Positions 32,662 through 43,083 of a DNA stretch of 64,000 bases are shown piece by piece. Each line of letters opens with the position of its first letter. Position 1 is the first letter of the stretch. The notes under the pieces were generated by a model. It made no database searches and was not told the DNA's origin. It saw nothing but the letters and a program-made list of their open reading frames with translations. Origin of the DNA: Prorocentrum cordatum. Taxonomy: Eukaryota > Sar > Dinophyceae > Prorocentrales > Prorocentraceae. A program made the translations under genes and the position numbers. The DNA is taken from NCBI GenBank assembly GCA_963575745.1, contig CAUYUJ010016465.1, positions 212,496 through 276,495 on the forward strand, read 5' to 3'.

Positions 32662-34302
32662 CTAACGGTGCCGTCGGATCTGGGGCTGCTCGTCGCTTGG
32701 CTGCGCGTCGCATCCAACGAACAACTCGACCAACACCATCCTTATATAGATCAAAAATATCTTCCTTATTTTCCCAAAAAACTGCTGGCCATTCCTCTCA
32801 TCACGCCATTCAAACCAATTCTGAGGGCGAACTGCCATACCACCTTGTGAGCCTTCCAGGGAACACACACTCAGCCATGCCTCTGAAGTGGGTGGTGCAG
32901 TCCGAACGAGAAGCCCATCACGTTTCTTAGGTCCTATGCGCGTGCGTGCCGCGCGCCGTGCCAACTTCATTGCTTCTGCTTGCTTCTGATGGTTCCACAA
33001 GTCGGTCGCTTCCGCCACCAACTGAGATTGAAGGGCACGGGCGGCTATACGTCGTAGAAGTCGCTGCTCTTGAGATACGCGCTTGGGTTCTTCATCAATG
33101 TGAACAGCCTCCTCAGGGGGGGCCTCCATCTTACCTTCGCGTATGTCTGCTCGCACATGAAGTAAGCGTCGTCGTTCTCTGCACTCAGCCTGTCTCCGAA
33201 GGTCACCATCAAGCGTCGCCGTGCTGAAGTGAGCCTGTCCCGCCTTCGTGATGCAATCTTCCAGCAACTCAAATATCCCATCAGGGGAAGCGTAATTTCG
33301 CATATAGTGATACACGCCTCGCTGGTCTAACTGCTCTTGAACTGATGCGAGAGAGCCAGCCTTACGTTGTCCGCGTTGAAGGGCTGACATCAGTTTATCA
33401 TGATCCCAGCGAAAGCGTGTCTGGGCGTCCGTAGGGCCGATCGTACGCTGCGCGTACCACAAGGTACATTCAATCGACAGGTGATCTCGAGGACAAGGGC
33501 CCTGGTACGCCTGAAGCCGAGCACCGAGTCGTCGAAGTACGTGCGAATGTGCAATTGAACCTTCCATTCCGCACGGTATAAAAAGGTAATCAATGCGAGA
33601 CTTACCCCCATCTTGTCCATAATAAGTTGGAATAACAGAATGCCCTCGTGCATTAGTCGCCATGATTTCATGAGACTCTAAAAGTTCACGGAATTGCTCA
33701 CCTGCTCCCTTACGCAGTCTCTCTGGCGAGTGAGCCTGCACGACGACCGTCTCGATCCCTCCTCCACCCACGGGCAGACCTATCCCGTCGTTGGCGTCGC
33801 AGAGCATCACGGGAATAGTCCTGTGCGGCAGCACAGAGAGGACGTCGCTAAACCACTCAATAAGAACACGAACAGTGCGAAGATAGTGTGGACGGTGCTG
33901 GAGGCGAGACGGCTTCGGTGGAAAGTAGAAACTTATTCCACAGATATCGCTTCTCCCTCGTTTGACTCGAACTCCAAAACACCGCCCCTTGGCCTCCGCT
34001 GGGGAAGCCCACGTCTGAATAATATGCTGCTCCTGGGGACCTTTACCAAGAATGACAGAGCACCCAGCACTCGAGTTACTCAAAGGAGCCGATGGGTCGA
34101 AGGGGGCCTCCAAGACTAGGCGTCCCTGAACATATCGCCGAAGAACAACGCTCCCAGAAGATTGCTGCCTCCGATCCACCGCCTGAGTCCCAGATAACAG
34201 AATTAAGTCAAAGTTCGATGTCTCCACCACCACCTCTTCAAGCCTGTCGCCCGTACAAGACTGGGGGTTCCACCCCAATAAGCGAAGCTGCTGCTGTGCC
34301 AT
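32662..34302 (-). pseudogene. LINE A endonuclease domain and linker
   Basis: An ATG at 34,302 begins MAQQQLRLLGWNPQS, the usual start of an APE-type (exonuclease-endonuclease-phosphatase fold) domain. Downstream are FDLILLSGTQ, where LINEs usually have ET but this has GT; CDANDGIG, the counterpart of the GDFN motif; SRIDYLF; and PRDHLSIE, the DH motif. A helical linker follows (RRLLRRIAARALQSQLVAEA). The frame stops at 32,662, in a different phase from the RT. The open frame upstream of 34,302 encodes a poly-Leu run from a GGA array and is not part of the protein. Confidence 0.8.
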
Positions 34303-34410
34303 CACCGCCCTCAGAGGAGCGGCCGCAACTGGGGCATGTGTGGCCCCTTCACGATGTACGGTGAAAAAAAAGAATCTGCCCCTGGGAATGGAATCTCGAT
34401 AGAAAGGGGC

Positions 34411-34463
34411 TAGGAGGAGGAGGAGGAGGAGGAGGAGGAGGAGGAGGAGGAGGAGGAGGAGCA
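34411..34463. repeat. (GGA)n microsatellite
   Basis: About 17 GGA units just upstream (5' side) of LINE A. Confidence 0.97.
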
Positions 34464-34965
34464 GGAGGACAAGGGGGGCACCAGCGCCCAAAGAGCTCCA
34501 GGGCCGAACGCCCCAATGAGCAAAGCGCTCTCGTGGAAGCGCAGCGGCCTCCGGCAATCAGGCCCTCCTCTTGGTTGCGCCCGTCGCTGAGCGGACGCCC
34601 CGAGCAAGCCGCGGCCGCCTGCCGCCGCATGCCCGCTGGAGCGCACTGCCGGCCATCCTCCGCCCGACATACAAGCGCCTTATTCCTAGACGACACGGGC
34701 TGCGCTCATAGGCTGCGCTCATAAGCTCATAAGCCTCGGGGGCGACAAGGAGATACCAACGGCCGCTCCTCCTCCCCCTGCCCCTCCTCCTCCTCCTCCT
34801 CCTCCTCCACTTCCGTTCCTTTTCCTTATGAGTAACTCCTCCCTGTCGCACCCCGAGGCCAATCCAAAGGGCGTGCTAGGCATTTCGCGGGAGACTTCCT
34901 CGCCATTCAGGACCATGAAGCTTAGAAGCTGGCGACAGCTTCGCAGATGCAGTGCGGATCGCTTC
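34464..34965. other. No recognised gene
   Basis: GC-rich DNA with a short tandem GGCTGCGCTCATA duplication near 34,708-34,730 and a short CTC array at 34,780-34,810. Confidence 0.45.
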
Positions 34966-35280
34966 CAAAATGTGGATATCGTTTTAGCGCCGCGCACACT
35001 CGTCTTAAAAAATTGCAAGAGCTTGACGGATTGAGGGAAGCCGTTTTCAAAATGTGGCTCTCGCCTTTTTGCACCTACTGTTTAAACAATCTGCGTAAGG
35101 GTCACGGATTGAGGGCGGGCCATTTTCAAAATGTGTTTATCGCCTTAGCGCCGCACGCACTCGTCTTCAACATGTGCAAGAATTTCACAGACTGGGGGCG
35201 GTTCCTTTTGAAACTGTGGCTCTCGCCTTAGCGCCGCGCCCATTTGCATTGAAGATTTGCAGGATGTTCGTGAATTCCCA
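34966..35280. repeat. Four degenerate units of about 80 bp
   Basis: Units start near 34,966, 35,048, 35,126 and 35,208. Each has a (T)TCAAAATGTGG-like start, ATCGCCTTAGCGCCGC or a variant, and a GCAAGA..GACGGATTGAGGG-like end. Confidence 0.75.
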
Positions 35281-35289
35281 TGGGCAACG

Positions 35290-35470
35290 TACCAGAAATT
35301 ACGGTTCGGAACGATTCAGGATCGCCAGGGTGCAACAGTTACGTTGATTCGCGGCGTTTGAATCCCAGGGATGGTGTTTTGGCACGGTTCAAAAATCAAG
35401 AAGCAACGATCAAATTGATTCGTGGCGTTGGAATCACGAGAACGGTGTTTTTGCACGTTTCAGGATCTTC
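35290..35470. repeat. Two diverged units with CAACG..TTGATTCG
   Basis: GGCGTTTGAATCCCAGGGATGGTGTTTT and GGCGTTGGAATCACGAGAACGG are parallel, about 65 bp apart. Each is preceded by a TTGATTCG(C/T)GGCGTT word. Confidence 0.5.
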
Positions 35471-35594
35471 AAACGGTTGCCTCCCAACAGGGCACTTCCC
35501 AACATAGACATGAATCCTTGTAGGGTCCTATGAAGGGGGAACTTGGAGGGAGGGTTCATTGCAACATCCTTGATGAGTCTGGGGTTTACACTGG

Positions 35595-35752
35595 TCCCCC
35601 TCCTCCTCCTGCTTATCCTCCTGCTCCTCCTCCTGCTCCTCCTCCTCCTCCTCTTACCCCCTTCCTTCTCCTCCTCCTCCTCCTCTTCCGCATCCTCTCC
35701 CGCCGCCGCCTCCTCCTCCTCCTCCTCCCTCTCCTCCTCCTCCTCCTCCTCC

Positions 35753-35787
<35 letters not shown>

Positions 35788-35815
35788 CTCCTCTTCCGCC
35801 TCCTCCTCCTCTCAA
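35595..35815. repeat. (TCC)n microsatellite
   Basis: About 220 bp pyrimidine-only plus strand with short GC interruptions. Confidence 0.97.
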
Positions 35816-36675
35816 GCACCGGCTCGAGGCTCTCCGTAGCACTTTGGCTTCCCAGCGAGCTCAGAGTCGTGTCCGACGCCGCAACGTGGCGCTCGGGTGG
35901 CACTGCGTCTTCACATGTGTCATTGGGTTGCAGATCGAGGTGGCGAAGGCGGACAACGAGTTGAGCAGGACTTGGCATTTGTTTCGTGTTCTACTTGTGG
36001 GAGATAAGTCGGGTCAGGTCCACCTTGGGCTGGGTCTTCCCCATCATCGGCTGGTCCCTGAACCTATGGCCTCTTTCTTTCCGCACGTGCTCACCAAGTT
36101 TTCTGGGGGTTCCAGCAACAAGCACCTGGTTCTTGGCTGAGCCTGGCCAGCGCAAGGCGAACGCTTTTTGGTGTCGGCTGAGCTTGGCCAGTGCAAGGTT
36201 TATTTTCTAGGCTATTCGTGGTCGGTGCTTTCTGTTGCATTTATTGCTGTTCAAGTTTGGGCCGTGGGCAGGTTTGGAGGAATGAAGCTGAGCATTTGGT
36301 AGTGGGCAATTGTTGTTCCCTTGTCTGGCTGGTGGTGAGGCAGTTCGTTGAGGAAGCGAGCTCAGTACCCGTACAGCGTACAAGTTTGTTCAGTTTAAAA
36401 CTTGCCCAGTAACCTGCGGTAGGCCTCATTATGGACAGGGCCGTATCGAGTTGAATGCATATCTGCTTAGCTGACTGTCACTTAAGCGTGCAATGAGGCA
36501 TGCGCTCTCTGTGTGCGAAGAGGGATTCATCAGAGGTGTGCGCAGCTGTGGTCTTCCTCCTATGGCTCCTGTTGCTTCTGTCTTTCGTCTTCCGGTTCCG
36601 CTAATTCTCCTTCGAATTCAAAGGGCGACCCGACGGTTCAGGGTCATTCTTGTGATAGCGGAATATCCAGGAATA
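35816..36675. other. No recognised gene
   Basis: Mixed DNA with frames shorter than 100 codons and no motifs. A GCTGAGC(C/T)TGGCCAG(C/T)GCAAGG word occurs twice, near 36,138 and 36,178. Confidence 0.45.
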
Positions 36676-36920
36676 TCCTCCTCCTCCTCCTCTTCCTCCT
36701 CCCTCCTCCTCCTCCTCCTCCTCCTCCACCTCCTCCTCCTCCTGTTCCTCCTCCTCGTCCTTATCCTCCTCTTCCTCCTCCTCCTCCTCCCATTCCTCCT
36801 GCTCCTCTTCGTCCTCCTTCTCCTCATCATCAGCAGCATCACCAGCATCATCAAAATCATCAGCATCATCACCATTATCACCATCATCAACACCATCATC
36901 ATCATCACCACCACCATCAC

Positions 36921-36953
<33 letters not shown>

Positions 36954-37182
36954 TATCGTCATCGTCATCCTCCCCATCATCATTATCATCAGCATCATCA
37001 TCAGCATCATCATCGTCATCGTCATCGTCATCATTATCATCATCATCATCATGTTCCTCATCATCCTCCTCCTCCTCTCCCGCTACCGTCTCTTCCTTCT
37101 CCTCTTCTTCCTCCTCCTGTCCTCCTCCTCCTCCTTCTCCTCCTCCTCTTCCTGCTCCTTCCCCTCCTCCTCATCCTCCTCC
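36676..37182. repeat. Compound (TCC)n-(ATC)n-(TCC)n array
   Basis: TCC units to about 36,820, ATC/ACC units to about 37,060, then TCC again. Its minus-strand poly-Met frames are artefacts. Confidence 0.98.
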
Positions 37183-37292
37183 AATCACCAATGACCAATG
37201 CAGCACAATCGGTCTGTCGACCGCGGGAAGAACCCTGCACCTACCCCAGCTCAGTACATCATGATGTGTGGAACTTCCCCTTGTGGACGTAG

Positions 37293-38686
37293 CTATGCGT
37301 TGCAATTGCGGCGGACAAGATCTTTCAATATGCTGTTCCATCGACAGCTGTCTACGGCAACCGTCGTCCAGGGCTCGCCGGTATTCTCGAACAGCTTGTG
37401 CAACTGTGTTTTCCACCTCCAAGCACGGAACTTCCGGCCGTGTAATTGGTTGCTTCTGTTGGCAGCCATGACTCTCTGCAATCAAGCCCAATCTTTGTAC
37501 CTCATCACCTGGTAGCTCAACCTGTTCGGGTCGTTGTTGCCGGCTCTCCGCAAATATCCTGCCCATGTGAATACTGCACGAAAGTAGTGGGTATCAAATT
37601 TTCGATATTCGTACTGGGCAGAGCCATCCGCACCCTCCTCTTTGTCCTGGGGAAGAAACTGTCGCGAAGTTCGCCAGGCCATGTTGCGCACCATGGACTG
37701 TTGAACGCCTCGTAGCTGAGATTGCTGGGCTTGCGTGAGTGTCCAACTTCCCGAACACTAGGACATAATGCTTTCTACCAGTATCTGCAGCAAGTGTAGC
37801 CTTCTTGCCCGAGGGGCTCTGTGGCAGCACCGAATGTTCTCATGCTTGAAGTAAAAAACGCAAAGCTTTATCGATGCGCGTGGAGATTTCCACGGAAAGA
37901 ACAGCTTTTGCATGTGATCTGGGCAGCCAATGCCTTGAAACCGACATTCCGTGACGCTCTGGATATGTCCCGGCCGTGCGCGTGGACTCGATAAGGTTGG
38001 GTATCCTCGGCGATTGTGCACCAAATTGCTTCTTCGAGCGGCACGGACGACCTGTGCTCTGATAAAGGAATCAGTCGTCTCTCCATCATGATCAAAATCA
38101 TGCCAGACGACGTGCCGAAGAGCCATAAGTTGTCAACATACAGGACGAGAGATACCCAGCTGACAACAAATAGCTACATTATGTACTTTCGTTCGCGACA
38201 CCACTCAACGAAGATTTCGGCCGGCACGTCCAAAGCTGCATTGAAAATTGCTGGGGCAGCTGGGTCTCCTTGCAATAGCGACCTGCTTGTGACGATTGGC
38301 CCTGATTGCAAGGACTGGCTGAGCTCAAAGACCGTCCTGCCACGTCGAACTCCCCGGATCCATCCAGCAGTCAATCTACCAGGAGTCTTTTTTTTTGTGT
38401 CAGCCCTGTGATACAAGTCTGATGTCGTGTGCAGTCGCACGCCTTGTGGAGGAGGATGAAAACGTGCACCTGCCACTCGATCGCCTTCTCGATGGTATTC
38501 CTCTGGATGAACACCGGACCGTGTGCAGAGTAGCCGGCCCGGAATGCGAATTGCGGCGCCTTCAATGTACCTATCTCGAGACCAGCCAATGTTGGGAGCA
38601 ACTTGGGGTAGAAATTGTGATAGACAGGTCTGCGTTTTCACCTCGCGAAACTCCCGGGGCAGCAGGGCATAAAGGGAACGCGCCCG
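37293..38686 (-). pseudogene. LINE B, downstream part: RT palm to C-terminus
   Basis: The minus strand reads, in changing phases, RT fingers (APQFAFRAGYSAHG, then EKAIEWQVHVFILLHKACD), motif B (RSLLQGDPAAPAIFN), motif C (VLYVDNLWLFG) and C-terminal LINE motifs (FTWAGYLRRAG, WRWKTQLHKLF, WTTVAVDSCRWN). Where RTs have a catalytic Asp in motif A, this copy has LLHKACD. The YADD motif is YVDN. Both changes predict a dead enzyme. Its upstream half lies at 40,840-41,415, on the far side of LINE D. Confidence 0.8.
38679..38686. repeat. Target-site duplication of LINE D, left
   Basis: CGCGCCCG, identical to 40,832-40,839. Confidence 0.75.
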
Positions 38687-38708
38687 CGTAAGCCCAACGC
38701 ACCGAATT

Positions 38709-38873
38709 GGGGGAGGAGGAGGAAGAGGAGGAGGAGGAGGAGAAGGAGGAGGAGGAGGAGGAGGGGGAGGAGGAGGAGGAAGAGGAGGAAGAGGAGGAGG
38801 AGGAGGGGGAGGAGGAGGAGGAGGAGAGGAGGAGGAGGAGGAGGAGGAGGAAGGGGGAGGGAAGGAGGAGGGC
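38709..38873. repeat. (GGA)n array in the 3' part of LINE D
   Basis: Purine plus strand; it is CTC on the LINE sense strand and lies about 20 bp from the LINE 3' end. Confidence 0.97.
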
Positions 38874-38953
38874 GGCCGGCTCAGCCAGCCGCCGCCAGCA
38901 TGGCCTGGCTATGCAGGCCAGAGGAGCCCCAGCGCGGCAGCCACCCCGAGGCG

Positions 38954-40831
38954 CTACGCAGCGGCACCCTGCGCGATACGAGCAAGGACACGCGCCCGGA
39001 GCGCGGCCAGGCGCCCACCCGCGGGCGGTGCGGAGGACGGCCGAGCTGCGGCCGCACGCGCGGCGCAGATGGCCAGCGTGGCCGCGTCGGCAGCGGCCGC
39101 CCGCATAGCCGAAGCCGCGCGAGCCGCGGCAGCGAGCTCCGCGCGGCGCGAACCCAGCGCGCGCGGGCGGCCGGCAGCCGCGGCCGCGGCGGGCGGCAGC
39201 GCGGCAGGTGGGGACAGCACCGCCGCGGGCAGCTGCGTCGCCGGCGGTGCGCGGCGCGGCTGGGCATCAGCACGGGCCAGCAGTCGCGGTCGCCGCACGG
39301 CGGCCGCGCCCCGTGCAGTGACCCGCCGGATGGCGCCGCCAGGCCCAACCGGTTCGCGGACGTGATTGTTGGCAGCATGCGCGACTGCTCCCAGGGCCGC
39401 CGCGTCGTGCGCCACGAGCGCCTGCTGGAAGAGCCGCGCGCTCTTGCTACACTGCGGCGGGCAGCCCGCAGCAGCCTTGCCGATGGTACCCACCGAGCGA
39501 TTCGCTGGCCGGTCCACTGTTGCGACGACTACGCCGTCGGACCGCGCGGCAAAGCCGATGCTGGCCTGGGCCCCGTGCGCCGGAATCCACGCGAGCCTGC
39601 CAGACGCGACGAGCTCCGGGACGTCGCCGTCCAGGAGCGTGGCCACGCGTGACCATAATTAGCTGCGCAAGCGCGCGTAAGCTTGGCAGCCTGCGCCGTG
39701 CCAGCCGCGGCAACGGAGAGGATGGACTGGCAATCGGCGCGGGCGCGGAGCGGCGCGAGGGCAATGGTGAGCACGAGCGACACGGCCCACAATTCCGCCG
39801 CCGCCGCCGCGCGAACCTAGGAAGGAGGCACTGCGCCGCCGAAGGCCACGAGGTCACCGCGATCGGAGACGACCGCGATACCACATCCAGCGCGACGGAT
39901 CTCCCAGAGCGGGCCGAACTTCATGGACCCATCAGCGTTCCAGACGAGGTCGTCGCGGGTCACGTCCGGCGGGTCGGTGAACCAGCGCGCGGCCACCTCT
40001 TCCTGCGCCGGGGGGTGCGGCATCCGAAGCGCGCGGAAACCGCGCGCGCGTAGGAGCGCGGCCCGGGCCTCCGAGATCGAGGCGCGCAGGTCCTGGCGCG
40101 CATCGGGCGGCCGTGGCCACCCGTCGGGCGGCAGCGACGACTCGCAGACACGGCGGTGCAAGTGCGCGCCCAGTGCCGCACCGCACAGCTGGCAAGTCCT
40201 GTCCTCGACGCCGTCGGCGTTCCGCAGCCTGGCCAGGCGGACCTGCGGCCACTGGCCGCCAGTGGCAGCGGACAGCAGCATCGATCCGCACTGTCCGGAC
40301 CACTTCGGAACGGTGCGCGGCGGCCGCCCCTGGCCCTTCAGCAGGCGCGCGACGGGGCGCCCCACGAGGACCGCGAGGGAGTTCGCGCCCTCGGCTGGCG
40401 GCAAGTCAGGCGGGCCATCGGCGATGGTCGGCAGCACGGAGATTACACGCCGCGCCCGCCAGCTGTCGACAGATCTGTACACCGCAGCCGCCACCAAGGC
40501 AGGCGACATGAGGATGAAATCGACAGGGTCGCCGACGTCGTCCAAGAATCGCCGCGGGGAGGGGGCGCTGCAACCCTAGTCGCCGGACCGCGGCAATGAC
40601 GGCAGCCGCCGGGCCAGGAACGGCAGCCCAGGGCGACCTGCCACTCGTCGTTGACGCTGCCAGTCGATGCCGCGACGCCTCGAAGGCGCTATCGAGGTCT
40701 AGCGCGGGCGCCCACTCCTGCCAGTAAGCCAGCCCACAATGGCAAAGCGGGGTGGCGTGGGCAGCGTGCGCCGAGTCCAAGGCGGCGCCTCCGGCATCCA
40801 GCACAGCGAAACCGACGTCGACCTGGCGGCT
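38954..40831 (-). pseudogene. LINE D C-terminal region with zinc cluster and RNase H
   Basis: Minus-strand frames in order. First comes VDVGFAVLDAGG and an SPWAAVPGPAAAVI segment. Then CQLCGAALGAHLHRRVC, a C-x2-C..H..C cluster. Then the RNase H: WNADGSMKFG (first catalytic Asp), AELWAVSLVL (Glu) and RADCQSI (Asp). After that come LAWIPAHGAQA and ANRSVGTIGKAAAG, where the last catalytic Asp seems missing. One in-frame TAG lies between the first and second RNase H motifs, and a phase change lies near 39,640. LINE RNase H removes RNA from the cDNA hybrid; this copy should be inactive. The Ala-rich tail below 39,350 is open by composition. Confidence 0.75.
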
Positions 40832-40839
40832 CGCGCCCG
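40832..40839. repeat. Target-site duplication of LINE D, right
   Basis: CGCGCCCG, identical to 38,679-38,686. Confidence 0.75.
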
Positions 40840-41415
40840 GCGGCAAACAGCTATGAGTCTGAAGTGCTGGATTGTGGTGGGTTTGGCTCGATTGTGAAAC
40901 AGTCGGACACGCTGTTGTGTCCAGGAGTCATCATCATCATCTTCGTTTGGGTGGTTTAACATCCGCATTTTGAAAATCAGCGCCGTGGCATCGAAGACGT
41001 CGTCGTCAAACTCAAGCAACCTGTCGGCAACAATCCGGTCATCAGCGCAAGACCTTCCAGAAGCAAAAATCCATGCGACCTGCTTGACCAAAGATCCCGC
41101 GATCTCTGGCAATTTTTGAAGATCGCTCCACTCCCACGGCTTCCAAATCCAATCGGGCAACGTTGATTCGCTGACGTCCTCGAACAAGTGGCCGAAATAG
41201 TTCGTAATGTGTTCTTGGATCTTGTCGGCTGTCGTAGGTGACGCCCTCTGCGGTGTGATCGTGCAACCTCTGAACAGTAACCCTGCTTTTCCGTCTGGGC
41301 GCACATGCCGATACGCGGGCAGCGTTATCGCACGCTCGCAGCGCAGCGTTTGCTGTAGAGCCCGAATTGTGCGACGTTTGGGGCAAACCTCCCCAAGCAG
41401 TCTGTGTCTTTCCAC
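40840..41415 (-). pseudogene. LINE B, upstream part: pre-RT region
   Basis: About 190 codons of the segment between endonuclease and RT. It reads HITNYFGHLFEDVSES, PDWIWKPWEWSDLQKLPE, DATALIFKMRMLNHPN and RLFHNRAKPTTIQHFRLIAV. The last is the position of the conserved RPI motif that opens the RT domain. It breaks exactly there at the LINE D boundary and resumes at 38,686 in the phase predicted by the length of the insertion. Confidence 0.75.
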
Positions 41416-41466
41416 CGGTCTCCGCTCTAGTCTCCGATCCCTTACAGCTGCCCGCAGCGCTCTAAC

Positions 41467-42300
41467 CTATGGATGGTCATGTGGCAGTCTTGGTGGCGTT
41501 GTGCGTCTCGGCGCGCCGAATATGGACGCTGCGTTAGAGATGGTTTCTGTGATGTCTCTGAAGCACGGGATGGGCAGGCTGCCGGGACATATTCGCTCTT
41601 CAGATAACTGGAAAGAAATCAATTCTGCTTGACTTTGTCGCACTGGCTGTGCCGGGGGACGTCCTCGGAACCCTGTTTGGAAAGTCGCTGGGCTGGCAAG
41701 CTTCCAAATCTGGAGGGTGAGCCGGAAACTTTCTGGACTCCAATCGGTCGTGCCGTAGGGACGTGTCCACCGTTCGAATCGGTAATCTGTGTTGCCGCCC
41801 TTGTTGGCCAACTGGTCCGCGAGCTCATTGCCGAAGATCCTCTCGTGGCCTGGCGTCCGCCGTACTGCCACGACGAAGTGCTACTTGGCTTCGTTCAACA
41901 AGTGGCTTCGTTCAACAAGTGCACCAACAGCGCTGCCAAGGATACGTTTCCTCTTCCCCAAGCATGTTCTCAACAAGTCCCAGAACATATGATGAATCCG
42001 TATGGATAGGAATGCGTTTACCCTTCAATTGAAAGTCGTCGTCGTCGCCTGTGTGTCCCAAAAGGAACAGCAGGAACTCGATGAAAGCGCTCGTATCTGC
42101 AATGGTATTGGTCCTCCTGTATGCTCCCAGGTGGTACTTGGAGCCTGGCTGCGTAACGACAGGACCTTGAGCAACGAGACGTAATCTGGAATCGTCCACT
42201 GGAGTACCGCCAGCACCGAACACGGCGAAGCCCCACCCAGCATATGTATTATGTCTGGGCATTTTCTTGCACGATCCGTCCGTATAGATGTGTATGCAAT
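41467..42300 (-). pseudogene. RNase H domain between endonuclease and RT regions
   Basis: The minus strand reads IYTDGSCKKMPRH (first catalytic Asp, at about 42,285), GWGFAVFGAGG, FIEFLLFLL (Glu) and IPIHTDSSYVLGL (Asp). After a phase change near 41,900 it reads RRTPGHERIFGNELADQLA, the His/Asp end of the fold. All four acidic positions appear present. A 17-bp tandem duplication (41,887-41,903 and 41,904-41,920) lies at the phase change but does not by itself restore the frame. Its place, between an endonuclease upstream and a pre-RT region downstream, is not the usual LINE order (RNase H last). It may be the 3' end of another copy. Confidence 0.75.
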
Positions 42301-42439
42301 TTCACTCGTCAGCCAAAAACTGTTCTGGTAATCCAATGTCTGCCCAGATGTAATTGCTGCGCCCGTGCGAAGTCAATATCTAATTCAGTGGGTTCGAAGG
42401 TCTATCCCGCGACCGGAATGCCCGTGCACGTCGTGAAGA

Positions 42440-42983
42440 CTATGAGAGTGAGAACTGCACAGGTCTATGGTCAGCCACCGTCGCCGTTGAGTCCTGGGGC
42501 GCACATGCGACGACGCGGCGCGCCTGCATATTGGAACATACATAATCGATTTGCCTCGGCTCGCACCTCTCCGCACAGTAAGTAAAATCTTCTCCGCCGT
42601 TCGGGAACATGCTGTCATGAATGGCCAGGCCATGCTCCATGAAGAAGCGCACGAAGTCATCTCCTTTCCTGCCTCTGGGGCACTCGCAGTGTGTACCCAA
42701 AATGCGCGTGTCATCCTCGCAATTGTCCCAGTCAGTAGGCCCGATCCTGTCCTGAGCGTCCACGCCGACTACGACGGTAGACTTCTGTGCTTTAGCCTTG
42801 CCCAACAATATTGCTACATCGTCCAAATCATCAGCATATAAGTTAAATTCACCTGCTGGATCCAAGTGTGATCGCGCCCACAATCGTACAATTAGGGAAC
42901 ATGCTCGCCCCTGGCTGGAGAACGAGTCCACGTCCATCTGTTACGCTAATGTATGCCTGACATGCATTATCATCCTCCTCCTC
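42440..42983 (-). pseudogene. LINE endonuclease fragment at the assembly gap
   Basis: A minus-strand frame with the second half of an APE-type endonuclease. It reads STVVVGVDAQDRIGPTDWDN (counterpart of GDFNA..G), ILGTHCECPRGRKGDDFV, FFMEHGLAIHDSMF, RQIDYVCSN and TVADHRPVQFSLS, which ends the domain at a stop. The first half should lie in or beyond the 100-N gap. Direction and position allow it to belong to LINE B, but the RNase H in between argues for a junction of two copies. Confidence 0.75.
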
Positions 42984-43083
42984 NNNNNNNNNNNNNNNNN
43001 NNNNNNNNNNNNNNNNNNNNNNNNNNNNNNNNNNNNNNNNNNNNNNNNNNNNNNNNNNNNNNNNNNNNNNNNNNNNNNNNNNN
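42984..43083. other. Assembly gap, 100 N
   Basis: Exactly 100 Ns, the usual placeholder for unknown length. A CTC repeat precedes it and the second TIR element follows it, so both repeat types could have stopped assembly. Adjacency across it should not be trusted. Confidence 1.

Larger units (their letters stand above)
31190..34302 (-). mobile_element. LINE A: APE endonuclease plus reverse transcriptase
   Basis: A non-LTR retrotransposon in three or four phases on the minus strand. It reads endonuclease (34,302-about 33,400), linker (to 32,662), reverse transcriptase (32,590-about 31,810) and C-terminal region (31,820-31,190). Phase changes fall near 32,620, 31,820 and 31,660. Domain order is the standard one for APE-type LINEs. 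I could not identify target duplications or a 3' tail. Confidence 0.85.
38687..40831 (-). mobile_element. LINE D: 5'-truncated LINE nested in LINE B
   Basis: A 2,145-bp segment flanked by the 8-bp repeat CGCGCCCG. On the minus strand it carries only the region after the RT palm: a GFAVLDAGG..W...W segment, a Cys/His cluster and an RNase H. It ends with a (CTC)n array (38,709-38,873) and a short unique tail. Segment plus one flank is 2,153 bp; removing it puts the two halves of LINE B into one phase without a stop at the junction. That fits insertion of a 5'-truncated LINE. Confidence 0.75.

Noticed and set aside
36618-37064. Minus-strand poly-Met frame
   Set aside because: Encoded by the ATC/CAT array.
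41760-41800. TTCGAATC-type words suggestive of a tRNA T-loop
   Set aside because: No acceptor, D or anticodon arm could be folded around it, and it lies in a retroelement coding region. Similar words at 3350 and 14,120 also failed.
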